Below, in pieces: positions 50,903 to 59,479 of a stretch of DNA of 64,000 bases. The position numbers and the translations under genes are program-made. The DNA is taken from NCBI GenBank assembly GCA_964372115.1, contig CAYJPN010000019.1:1-64000 (forward strand). Reading direction: 5' to 3'. Each line of letters begins with the position of its first letter. Position 1 is the first letter of the stretch. The notes beneath the pieces were generated by a model. It did not search any database and was not told the origin of the DNA. It saw only the letters and a program-made list of their open reading frames with translations. This DNA is from CG2-30-36-16 sp964372115 (GTDB lineage: Bacteria > Bacteroidota > Ignavibacteria > Ignavibacteriales > Ignavibacteriaceae).

Positions 50903-51382
50903 ATGCAAAAACAAATAAACCTTTACACAGACGGCGCATGCAGCGGTAACCCCGGCGCAGGCGGTTACGCAGCAATTTTAGTTTTTAATGCTAAAGAGAA
51001 AGAAATTGCAGGCGGCTTTAGAAAAACAACAAACAATAGAATGGAATTAACTGCTGTAATTGAGGGTTTGAAAGCACTAAAAGAAAAATGCAATGTCAGC
51101 ATTTACAGCGACTCAAAATATATAGTTGACGCTTTTAAAGCCGGATGGATTTACAAATGGGAAAAACTTGGCTGGCGCCGCAGCAAAAAAGACAGGCTAT
51201 TAAACCCCGATCTATGGAAAGAACTTTACGAACTTTCTAAAAAACATGATATAATATTTAACTGGGTTAAAGGGCACAACAGCCATCCTATGAATGAAAG
51301 ATGCGACAGACTCGCGGTAAACGAATCGAAAAAAAGTAATTTGCCGATAGATGAAGTTTATGAATCATTACAGACCGAATAA
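50903..51382 (+). CDS. rnhA: Ribonuclease HI
   Basis: 159-residue RNase HI that cuts RNA in RNA-DNA hybrids. Catalytic residues are visible: Asp in LYTDGACSGNPGAGGYA, Glu in RMELTAVIEGL, Asp in IYSDSKYIVDAF and Asp in NERCDRLAV, with the basic handle region WIYKWEKLGWRRSKKDR. Full length. Start ATG 50903 or the adjacent GTG 50900. Confidence 0.95.
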   Translation: MQKQINLYTDGACSGNPGAGGYAAILVFNAKEKEIAGGFRKTTNNRMELTAVIEGLKALKEKCNVSIYSDSKYIVDAFKAGWIYKWEKLGWRRSKKDRLLNPDLWKELYELSKKHDIIFNWVKGHNSHPMNERCDRLAVNESKKSNLPIDEVYESLQTE

Positions 51383-51640
51383 TTGAAACTATAAATACAA
51401 AACTACAGAACAATTACCTCTCTTGATTCAACACATATTTTTCTCTATTTTCAACATCAACATCCGGAGAGAAATTTATGTTCCGGTACTTAAATATATT
51501 CAGACCGTTCTTTTCAACATCACCGACTGTCTTTACAGTTGACGTGAATATTATTAGCTATCCCGGATTTAATATTCTCTTCGGAAATATATTCTTTAAT
51601 TTTTATGGCTGTATCTACAATAATCCCAAAGGAGGCTTGT

Positions 51641-52324
51641 ATGAAAGCAATAATTTTTTCAACCGTATTTTTTCTTTTTGGAACATTTTATTCACCGGCA
51701 CAAACATTAAATGAAATTATCGATTATCATTTTGATGCCGTAAACCAGGATAAGTTTAACAAGACAAACACCATAATAATCGATGCAGACTTAGCCACAC
51801 CCGAAGGAAAGGGGAAACTGCTGCTATTCCATAAACGCCCAAACAAACTTCGGGTTGAAGAAACAATAAACAACAAAACAAAAACAACAATCTTCGATGG
51901 GACCGCCGGGGCAGTAATAAGTGGAACCGATACTATTCTTTTAAAAGGGCAAACATTGGAAGAAATAAAATTTAATGCCGATTTTGACGGTTACTTTTTC
52001 TGTTACAGGGAAAAAGCGCACGATTTGAAATTTGAAGGGAAGATAACCGATGGGAAAGATAAATTTTTCAAAATTGTTTGTATTCAACCTACAGGCGATA
52101 GTACAGATATTTTTGTAGATTCAAAAACATATCTGCTCGAAAAAACTATCAAAAGAAAGAATGGGAAAATTCGGGAGATCCATCTGGACAATTATAAAAA
52201 GACAGACGACATTCCATTCCCTTACAAATTATCAATAACTGAAAATGGAAAGACAAAAACTCAATCTGTAAAAAATATAAAGTTAAACGTAGAGATTTCG
52301 GACAATTTATTTTTAATAAAATAA
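51641..52324 (+). CDS. Secreted DUF2092/LolA-like protein
   Basis: About 227 residues from ATG 51641, which has a perfect AAAGGAGG five bases upstream. Signal peptide MKAIIFSTVFFLFGTFYSPAQ, then TLNEIIDYHFDAVNQDKF and repeated short strands (GKGKLLLFHKRPNKLRVEE, TTIFDGTAGAVISGTDTILL) as in LolA/LolB-fold outer-membrane lipoprotein-carrier relatives. Function unknown; probably periplasmic. The bases 51383-51640 before it hold no credible gene. Confidence 0.75.
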   Translation: MKAIIFSTVFFLFGTFYSPAQTLNEIIDYHFDAVNQDKFNKTNTIIIDADLATPEGKGKLLLFHKRPNKLRVEETINNKTKTTIFDGTAGAVISGTDTILLKGQTLEEIKFNADFDGYFFCYREKAHDLKFEGKITDGKDKFFKIVCIQPTGDSTDIFVDSKTYLLEKTIKRKNGKIREIHLDNYKKTDDIPFPYKLSITENGKTKTQSVKNIKLNVEISDNLFLIK

Positions 52325-52409
52325 TTTTCGGAGTTGCGGCTAATTGTTTTTTACAGAATGATCTTCTAATGATATAAAATTCTATAGTCATTTTTTGCAG
52401 TTATAAAAA

Positions 52410-52443
52410 CGCATATCGAAAAAGCAACCCGGTATGCGCTTTT
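52410..52443 (+). terminator. Weak terminator after the DUF2092-like gene
   Basis: CGCATA (52410-52415) and TATGCG (52433-52438) pair across a 17-base loop and are followed by CTTTTT. Confidence 0.4.
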
Positions 52444-52529
52444 TCTTATTTCTTATTTCTTATTTCCTATTTCTTATTTCTTATTTCCTATTTCTTATTT
52501 CCTATTTCTTATCTCTTATTTCTTATTTC
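52441..52529. repeat. Simple tandem repeat TTTCTTA/TTTCCTA
   Basis: About a dozen copies of a 7-bp unit run up to the stop codon of the BshB1 gene on the opposite strand. The C-terminal codons of that gene are unaffected. Likely a slippage hotspot. Confidence 0.85.
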
Positions 52530-53246
52530 TTATTTTACCAATTCAACAACATCCAATTCAATTTTTTCTTCACAGAAAAATGGTTCGCCGCATTTTTTAC
52601 CAATCTGAAAACCATAATATTGAGATCTCGATTCTACATAGGTAATAAATTCCGGTCGGCTGATAAATGTTTCCGGCTCGGTGCTGCACGGGTTATGAAA
52701 CTGCGATCCGTAACATTTTACCGCTTCCATTTTTTTTTCGAATGTGTCCGAAATATCAACAATAAAGCTCGGTTCAAATGTATAAGTTTGCATATAATAA
52801 TAGAGTTTATTAGGACGGTACGCCGGTTGCGATACCTCCTTATCGGAAGTTATTATTTTAACCAGACCGGATGAAAACACTGCTTCTTTTACAAGTTTAC
52901 TCGCATCAATATGGTCGGGATGACGGTCGTTAAAATATGGGGCAAAAACTATCTTCGGTTTATAACGCCGTATCGTCATTATAATTTTCATCAAATTATC
53001 TTTATTCCTCTGGATGTTGCCATCAGGGATTTCAAGATTTTCACGCAAAGCAACTTTTAACACAAGAGCGGCCTGAAAAGCTTCCTTTTGTCTGCTTTCA
53101 GCGGTGCCACGCGTTCCGAGTTCACCCCTTGTAAAATCAATTAGCCCGACTTTTTTATTTGCGGCAGTAAATTTGGCAATAGTTCCACCCATGGCAAGTT
53201 CAGCATCATCGGGATGCGCGGCAAATACAAGTACATCTAAATTCAT
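52530..53246 (-). CDS. bshB1: Bacillithiol biosynthesis deacetylase BshB1 (PIG-L/LmbE)
   Basis: About 238 residues from ATG 53246; the 38-residue upstream extension is not family-like. It hydrolyses N-acetylglucosaminyl-malate to the free amine in bacillithiol synthesis. Zinc site: VFAAHPDDAELAMGGTIAKF and HPDHIDASKLV; GLIDFTRGELGTRGTAESRQKE and FEPSFIVDISDTFEKKMEAVKCYGSQF are BshB1 markers. It indicates bacillithiol as the low-molecular-weight thiol. It stands alone on the minus strand. Confidence 0.92.
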   Translation of the reverse strand: MNLDVLVFAAHPDDAELAMGGTIAKFTAANKKVGLIDFTRGELGTRGTAESRQKEAFQAALVLKVALRENLEIPDGNIQRNKDNLMKIIMTIRRYKPKIVFAPYFNDRHPDHIDASKLVKEAVFSSGLVKIITSDKEVSQPAYRPNKLYYYMQTYTFEPSFIVDISDTFEKKMEAVKCYGSQFHNPCSTEPETFISRPEFITYVESRSQYYGFQIGKKCGEPFFCEEKIELDVVELVK

Positions 53247-53478
53247 AAAACCTTTTGTTTTTTGATGACCTAAAATTTTAAGTTCAAACTTAAAACATTT
53301 TTTCCTTCTTTGCCATAATTGAAACAATATTATAGCACAAAAACAACAGAGGCAATCCAAATTTTTGTTTTACTCATTCTCAATCATCTCAATTTAAATA
53401 ACTGCATTGTACATTCGGCTTTCTTTAATTATTTTTGCTCCGTTTTTATAGGGTTTTTATTAACATTACTTTAGCTTG

Positions 53479-54636
53479 ATGACTGAAACAGCCGTAAAAA
53501 AAATTTTAATTATCGGACCCGCTTTCCCCTATAGGGGGGGCAATTCGTTATTTGTGTCTCATGTTTATGATGCTCTAAAAAATAATTTTGAAGTGGTTAT
53601 CTTCAATTACAAGTTACTTTATCCATCTCTCTTGTTCCCCGGCACAACACAATTTGACAACAGTGAAACAACTATAAAAAAAGCTCCTAACAAACGGTTG
53701 GTTAATTCTATTAACCCATTTAACTGGATTTCAGTTTCTTCTAAAATAGTAAAAGAAAAACCGGATTTAATTGTATTCGATTGGTGGCACCCTTTTTTTG
53801 GTTTATGCCATTTTGGTATTTCGGCAATGCTTCCTTCAATATTTAAGAAGAAAATAATTTTTATTACTGAAAATTATATTTCACACGAGGGAAATATTGT
53901 TGACAGACTTCTGACAAAAATCGGGTTAACAAACTCAAAAGCTTTTATAGCTTTATCCGATATTGTTGAAAAAGAATTGATTAGTAACAACCCCGGCAAA
54001 AAAATATTCAGAAGCGAGTTGCCGGTTTATGATTGTTACAAAATTGAGAACAACTCTGCGAGCCAAACACGAGCATCTCTTGGATTTGGCGAAAATGATA
54101 AAGTACTTTTATTTTTTGGTTATGTTCGGAAATACAAAGGGCTCGATATTCTAATCGAAGCGATGCCCGAAATATTAAAATCCTACCCTGAAGCTAAATT
54201 ACTAATTGTCGGCGAATTTTATGATGACCCAATGGAATATACATCACGAATCAAATCGCTCGGTATTCAGGAAAAAGTAAAAATAGTAAACCAATTTGTT
54301 CCGAATGAGGAAGTTGGAAAATATTATATCGCAAGCGATCTTGTTGTACTTCCCTATCGCAGCGCAACACAGAGTGGAATATTAAATGTTGCCTATGGTT
54401 TTTTGAAGCCTGTGCTTGTTACACGCGTGGGAGGTTTGTCCGAGTTTATGCTTAAAGATAAAACAGGCGTTCTGGTTGAACCCGACTCTTCAGCCGAAAT
54501 AGTAAAAGGTGTAAAAAAGTTTTTCGAATTAAAAAGTTCTGTTAATTTTGAAAATAATATGCAGCTTTATGTTGGAAATAATAAGTTTGAGAAACTTCCG
54601 GAACTTTTTAACGATATTTTGCAGGATATAAAATGA
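53479..54636 (+). CDS. Glycosyltransferase family 4-like (GT-B fold)
   Basis: 385-residue GT-B glycosyltransferase. N-terminal half begins ILIIGPAFPYRGGNSLFVSHVYDAL; C-terminal half has LLFFGYVRKYKGLDILIEAMP, LLIVGEFYDD, VVLPYRSATQSGILNVAYGF and LVTRVGGLSEFM with the EX7E-like Glu region. It transfers a sugar to a cell-surface glycan or lipid. Overlaps the next gene by four bases (ATGA); together they suggest a small surface-glycan operon. Confidence 0.88.
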   Translation: MTETAVKKILIIGPAFPYRGGNSLFVSHVYDALKNNFEVVIFNYKLLYPSLLFPGTTQFDNSETTIKKAPNKRLVNSINPFNWISVSSKIVKEKPDLIVFDWWHPFFGLCHFGISAMLPSIFKKKIIFITENYISHEGNIVDRLLTKIGLTNSKAFIALSDIVEKELISNNPGKKIFRSELPVYDCYKIENNSASQTRASLGFGENDKVLLFFGYVRKYKGLDILIEAMPEILKSYPEAKLLIVGEFYDDPMEYTSRIKSLGIQEKVKIVNQFVPNEEVGKYYIASDLVVLPYRSATQSGILNVAYGFLKPVLVTRVGGLSEFMLKDKTGVLVEPDSSAEIVKGVKKFFELKSSVNFENNMQLYVGNNKFEKLPELFNDILQDIK

Positions 54637-55745
54637 TATTAAAAACCGATTGTAAACTTTTCCCCGGTGACCGCCCTTGCAGTCTCAACAAAAATGTCGG
54701 GATAAAATGTGATAATTGTAAATATTACACTCCGGTAAATTTTAAAATATTAATTATAAAACTTGACGCTACAGGAGATGTTTTAAGAACTACATCGCTG
54801 CTTTTTGCACTAAAAGAAAAATACCCGGCTTCGCATATTTGCTGGATAACACGGAAGAACTCGATTCCTTTATTTTATAATAACATTCTGGTTGACGAAG
54901 TATTAGCTTTTGAAGCCCCCGAATTAAATGCAAGGTTGCAAACCGAAGAGTTCGCTCTGCTGATTCATCCCGACGCATCTCCTGTTTCCTCCGCTCTTGC
55001 TTCAATTGTAAATGCAAAAGAAAAAAGAGGATACATTCTTAGCAAAAAAGGTAAAGTTGCTCCTGCAAATAGTGCCGCTGAAGAATGGTTAGAAATGGGA
55101 GCGTTCGATGATCTGAAAAAGAAAAATCAAAAAACCTATCAACAAATTTTACACGAGATTGCCGGGGTTGAATATGATAAAGGTGAAATTATAATTAACC
55201 TGTCTCCTGCCGAACTATTATTCATGGAGAATTTTAAAAAGATACAGAAGTTCGGACAATTCAAACATCTTATCGGCTTAAATACAGGAGCCTCGCGGAG
55301 ATGGCAGTTAAAACAGTGGCGTTTTGATGGTTACAAAGAACTAATTTCTAAGTTAACCGGGCATAAAGATGTTGGTATTTTATTGTACGGCGGACCGGAA
55401 GAAGTTGAAAAAAATGAAGAACTTAAAAAATTGTTTCCGGCTTTAATCGACACAGGCACAAACAATACCTTGCGTCAATTTTTTGCACTATTGAATCTTT
55501 CCGATATTGTTATAACAGGTGATACTCTTGCGCTGCACGCAGCAACCGCGCTGAAGAAAAATGTTATATGCGTGTTCGGTCCAACATCTTCAAATGAAAT
55601 TGAAGATTACGGGAGGATTGTAAAGGTGAGTCCAAAAATGGATTGTCTTGTTTGTTATAAACCGGAATGCAATTTTAGCCCCAACTGTATGGATTTAATT
55701 TCATCCAATGATATTTATAAAGAAGTAGAAAAATTTCTTAAATAG
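54633..55745 (+). CDS. Glycosyltransferase family 9 (heptosyltransferase-like)
   Basis: 370-residue GT9 enzyme. After the core opening KILIIKLDATGDVLRTTSLLFALKEKYP come LIGLNTGASRRWQLKQWRFDGY (nucleotide-sugar site), ILLYGGPEE, and ITGDTLALHAATALKKNVICVFGPT. Unusually, about 30 residues with four Cys (DCKLFPGDRPCSLNK...KCDNCKYY) precede the domain, and a second Cys cluster (CLVCYKPEC...C) lies near the C-terminus; both could bind zinc or iron. It most likely adds a heptose or related sugar to lipopolysaccharide-like material. Confidence 0.88.
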   Translation: MILKTDCKLFPGDRPCSLNKNVGIKCDNCKYYTPVNFKILIIKLDATGDVLRTTSLLFALKEKYPASHICWITRKNSIPLFYNNILVDEVLAFEAPELNARLQTEEFALLIHPDASPVSSALASIVNAKEKRGYILSKKGKVAPANSAAEEWLEMGAFDDLKKKNQKTYQQILHEIAGVEYDKGEIIINLSPAELLFMENFKKIQKFGQFKHLIGLNTGASRRWQLKQWRFDGYKELISKLTGHKDVGILLYGGPEEVEKNEELKKLFPALIDTGTNNTLRQFFALLNLSDIVITGDTLALHAATALKKNVICVFGPTSSNEIEDYGRIVKVSPKMDCLVCYKPECNFSPNCMDLISSNDIYKEVEKFLK

Positions 55746-55758
55746 TGTACAGCCCATT

Positions 55759-56739
55759 TTACTGATTTAATTTTAGAACAATTTTTTTATCCCCTTTTCC
55801 GGATCTAAATTCCTTGAGAGAAGATGAAGATTTAAATATGTCGATCATATTTATATCCGGCTCACCATTTTGGCTTCCATTCCTATTATAATGAAGGAAT
55901 TTCGCAAATGCACTCTTTTCCGCTTCCACTTTTTTTATATTCTTTTCTTTTGCAGTTTTCTCATTAACCTTATCATCACTTTGAATTGTCATTCTGAAAA
56001 CTTGTGTATGATCGAATGCTTGGTCTTCCGTAATGAAATGTTTTATTAATTTAATTTCTTCTTGTCTTGGCTTCGGTTTTAACTTTGATGCTTCAGGTTC
56101 AAGTTTTTTTTCCTGACTATTAATAGGAAATGTTACCTCACTTATCCCGGTGGCTTTTTTTATTTTTATTCCCTCCGGTTTTTCATTCTGTTTGTCATTT
56201 TCCGGTGATCCGGGTGATGAATCTTTGGTCTCTTTGAATCCTTTGTTATCAACAGCAAATAGAGCCTCAACAAAAACTTTATCGTTTTGAAACTTAGCTT
56301 CGCGCGAGGCTAAATCGACAGAATAAATTTCTTTAAAAGAAGGTCTAGCGTTTATGTTGATAGAACTTGTAAGTCCAACTTGTTGAATTCTAAATCTTAT
56401 ATCGAAATTGTTTGACTTTTCTACTATGGCTTCTATTTCTTTTATTGCATAAATAGGGTCGAAATAAATAACTTCTAATTCCTCATCAATAACAATTGAA
56501 AACCCGAACTTACTTCTATCAATTCCCACATCATTAAGGTTTGTAAGCAGCCTGTATATAATAAGGTTCTTGGGGGTTGTATCGGATACAAACATACAAA
56601 CATCGGAAAAACTTATTTTCCTCGCAGTCATCTTAGGGTTATTTTTAAAGATAATCCTGAAATTGTTTTCAGCGCTGAAAATATTTTGCGAATAAATCAT
56701 TATATCATTTTTACCGACGTCTAAAGTTTCTAACAACAT
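55759..56739 (-). CDS. Protein of unknown function
   Basis: 326 residues, no signal peptide. The N-terminal half (1-165) alternates strands and helices (NFRIIFKNNPKMTARKISFSD, FSIVIDEELEVIYFDPIYAI) and may be a compact domain. The second half is low-complexity, Lys/Glu/Pro-rich and probably disordered (KKLEPEASKLKPKPRQEEIK), ending in a short ordered KKIVLKLNQ. I do not recognise it. It precedes nothing on its strand and follows the glucan phosphorylase gene by 12 bases, so it is probably co-transcribed with it. Confidence 0.7.
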   Translation of the reverse strand: MLLETLDVGKNDIMIYSQNIFSAENNFRIIFKNNPKMTARKISFSDVCMFVSDTTPKNLIIYRLLTNLNDVGIDRSKFGFSIVIDEELEVIYFDPIYAIKEIEAIVEKSNNFDIRFRIQQVGLTSSININARPSFKEIYSVDLASREAKFQNDKVFVEALFAVDNKGFKETKDSSPGSPENDKQNEKPEGIKIKKATGISEVTFPINSQEKKLEPEASKLKPKPRQEEIKLIKHFITEDQAFDHTQVFRMTIQSDDKVNEKTAKEKNIKKVEAEKSAFAKFLHYNRNGSQNGEPDINMIDIFKSSSSLKEFRSGKGDKKIVLKLNQ

Positions 56740-56751
56740 TTAATTACTCAC

Positions 56752-59328
56752 TTATTCATTCCCTTTTGCCCAGTAAACAACACCGAGTTCAAAAGGATTT
56801 AATAAAAGCGGATGCTTCGGCAGAACTCGGATTGTGTATCCCTGCTGTCCGCTTGTTAAACTTTTTATTTTTCCCTTGTAAATATAATAACCTTCATCGG
56901 TTTTTTTGCGCGATGGTGTAAGTACAACTGAAGAATTATTACCGGGATCGTTTTGTTTCTCTACCGGACCGTAATAAATTTGTACTTCAACATCCTCAGG
57001 GAGTATGCTGCCAAGTTCTACAACCGCCGTAATTTGAAACTCCTCTCCTACAAATATATGTTTGGGAAATTCAAATGTATTTAGTTTTATAAGCCGGATT
57101 TCACTCCATGTGCTTTTAATTTTTTCTTTCCAATCTGCAAGTAGTTTTACTTTCTGCCAGTTTTTTTCAGAGAGCAAAAAACGTTTTTTCAGTGCGGGTT
57201 GATAATATTCTTCAAAATACTGCTGCACCATTCTGTGGGTATTAAATATCGGCCCCAGATTTTTCATCGAGTTTTTTACCATTGTAATCCAACCTCTCGG
57301 CAGTCCATCATGCGAACGCTCATAAAATAATGGGGCTATGCTGTTTTCGAGCGTGTGATAAAACTGGCGGGATTCAACCTCATCCTGATAATCGGGGTCA
57401 GAGTATTCTTCGCCGCTGCCTATCTTCCATCCAAGTTCAGAATCAAAACCTTCATCCCACCATCCGTCTAAAACACTAAAATTTAAACCGCCGTTTGCAA
57501 TTATTTTCATGCCGGATGTGCCACTGGCTTCATAAGGTCTGCGCGGGTTGTTAAGCCAGATGTCGCAGCCTTCCACTAAATAATGCGCGACATTTATATC
57601 ATAATTTTCAATAAAAACTATTTTCCTTCTGAAATGTTCCTGTTTGGCAAATTCAACAATCTCCTGAATAAACTTTTTCCCTTCATCATCTTTTGGATGC
57701 GCTTTACCGGATATTATAAACTGCACCGGCCGTTGTTTGTTATTTACGATGTCGGCAAGTCGTTCGACATCACTGAACATCAATGTTGCCCTTTTGTATG
57801 TTGCAAACCGTCTTGCAAAACCGATTGTAAGTGCGTTCGGGTCTAATACTTCACCAGCTTTTTCTACCTCCGATTGACTCCCCCCATGGTTTTTTATTTG
57901 TTTGCGTAAGCGCCGGCGAGCAAAGGCGACGAGCCGTTCTCTTCTTCGTTCGTGTGTGCGCCAAAGTTCCTCATCAGGTATTTTATCAACCCGTTCCCAT
58001 AAAGATTTGTCCGCCGGGTTAACCATCCATTCTTCACCAATGTATTGAAGAAGTAGTTCTTCCATATCGCGCGAGATGTGCGATTTCATATGCACGCCGT
58101 TAGTAATATAACCGATAGGAATTTCATTAAATGGAACGTTCTCGTAACCGAAATCCCACATTTTTCTTGAAACTTTACCGTGCAGCCGGCTTACGCCATT
58201 TATCGAACCGGCTGTATTCATCGCAAGGTGCGCCATATTAAACGCAATTGAATTACCTTTTCCGATTTTGCCGAGTTTGTAGAAATCGTCACCGGATATC
58301 TGCAGTTCATTCCGATAATAATTCCCGAGATACTTCTCAACCAGCTCGTTTGGGAAAACATCAATACCAGCAGGCACGGGAGTATGTGTTGTAAAAATAT
58401 TAGAATAATAACCCACTTCTTTTGCTTGCTTAAAAGTTAATCCATAGATATTAATAATAATTCTCATTCTTTCAAGCGAAAGAAATGCCGAGTGTCCTTC
58501 GTTCATATGACATGCCATTGGTTTAATACCGAGCGCATGTACCGTCCTTATTCCACCTATGCCAAGAATAATTTCCTGTTGAATCCGTGTTTCAATATCT
58601 CCGCCGTATAAGGTTTGTGTTATAATTTGATCGTTTTCACTATTTTCAGGTACGTTGGTGTCAAGCAAATAAAGCGGCACCCGACCAACCTGAATCTTCC
58701 AAACCTGATAATAAACATCACGGTCAACCATCTGGACCGATAGTTTTAGAGTTTCACCCCTCGTATTAAGAACCCTGCTCATAGGCAAATTATCAAAATC
58801 GTTTATGTCATATTTTTCATGCTGCCAACCTTCACTGTTCAGGTACTGCTGAAAATATCCCTCCTTATAAAGAAGTCCGATACCTATGATTGGGATACCA
58901 AGATCGCTGCCGGCTTTTAAATGATCACCGGCAAGAAGCCCTAATCCGCCTGAATAAGTTTGAAGACATTCCGTCAAACCGAATTCTGCAGAAAAATATA
59001 CTATATTAAAATTTTCAGGATTCTTAAAGTTTTTCTGATACCATGTACCCTCGTTTAAATAGTTTTCCATCTTTTTATAAACCCTATTTAGGTTTGATAA
59101 AAAACCAGCATCTTGCGACACTTCTTGCAGGCGCTGTTGACTTATATTCCCGAGCATAAGTACAGGGTTGTGGTATGTTTCTTCCCAAAGTTCTCGGTCA
59201 AGTCTTCTAAATAACTCCCTTGCATCCGCGTTCCATGCCCAGTAAATATTATACGCAAGTTCCCTTAGCCGCTCAAGGTTTTCGGGAAGTGCCGGTATTA
59301 CATAATATTTGCCTAAAAACTTAAACAT
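56752..59328 (-). CDS. glgP: Alpha-glucan (glycogen) phosphorylase, short GT35 type
   Basis: About 858 residues from ATG 59328 (GGAG seven bases upstream; an upstream extension is not family-like). It releases glucose-1-phosphate from glycogen or maltodextrins. The N-terminal DUF3417-type region is ENLERLRELAYNIYWAWNADARELF; others are YFSAEFGLTECLQTYSGGLGLLAGDHLKAGSDLG, HMNEGHSAFL, and the PLP region EASGTSGMKIIANGGLNFSVLDGWWDEG with the cofactor Lys. This is the short, unregulated bacterial form. With the downstream unknown gene it forms a two-gene operon. Confidence 0.94.
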   Translation of the reverse strand: MFKFLGKYYVIPALPENLERLRELAYNIYWAWNADARELFRRLDRELWEETYHNPVLMLGNISQQRLQEVSQDAGFLSNLNRVYKKMENYLNEGTWYQKNFKNPENFNIVYFSAEFGLTECLQTYSGGLGLLAGDHLKAGSDLGIPIIGIGLLYKEGYFQQYLNSEGWQHEKYDINDFDNLPMSRVLNTRGETLKLSVQMVDRDVYYQVWKIQVGRVPLYLLDTNVPENSENDQIITQTLYGGDIETRIQQEIILGIGGIRTVHALGIKPMACHMNEGHSAFLSLERMRIIINIYGLTFKQAKEVGYYSNIFTTHTPVPAGIDVFPNELVEKYLGNYYRNELQISGDDFYKLGKIGKGNSIAFNMAHLAMNTAGSINGVSRLHGKVSRKMWDFGYENVPFNEIPIGYITNGVHMKSHISRDMEELLLQYIGEEWMVNPADKSLWERVDKIPDEELWRTHERRRERLVAFARRRLRKQIKNHGGSQSEVEKAGEVLDPNALTIGFARRFATYKRATLMFSDVERLADIVNNKQRPVQFIISGKAHPKDDEGKKFIQEIVEFAKQEHFRRKIVFIENYDINVAHYLVEGCDIWLNNPRRPYEASGTSGMKIIANGGLNFSVLDGWWDEGFDSELGWKIGSGEEYSDPDYQDEVESRQFYHTLENSIAPLFYERSHDGLPRGWITMVKNSMKNLGPIFNTHRMVQQYFEEYYQPALKKRFLLSEKNWQKVKLLADWKEKIKSTWSEIRLIKLNTFEFPKHIFVGEEFQITAVVELGSILPEDVEVQIYYGPVEKQNDPGNNSSVVLTPSRKKTDEGYYIYKGKIKSLTSGQQGYTIRVLPKHPLLLNPFELGVVYWAKGNE

Positions 59329-59479
59329 CTTTGCTCCATTATTGCCTAAAATTATTACCTGCTTAGATAACACATAAATATAATTAAACTTTCTATTACC
59401 GTAAACTTGAAACACACAATAATTTTTTTCAAAAAAAAAGCCGGAAAATTCCGGCTTCTAAGTTCAAGGAACTCATGAA

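Noticed and set aside
51478..51714. 78-codon plus-strand frame overlapping the DUF2092-like gene
   Set aside because: It is Phe/Asn-rich and unlike a protein, and it overlaps the gene with the perfect Shine-Dalgarno at 51641.
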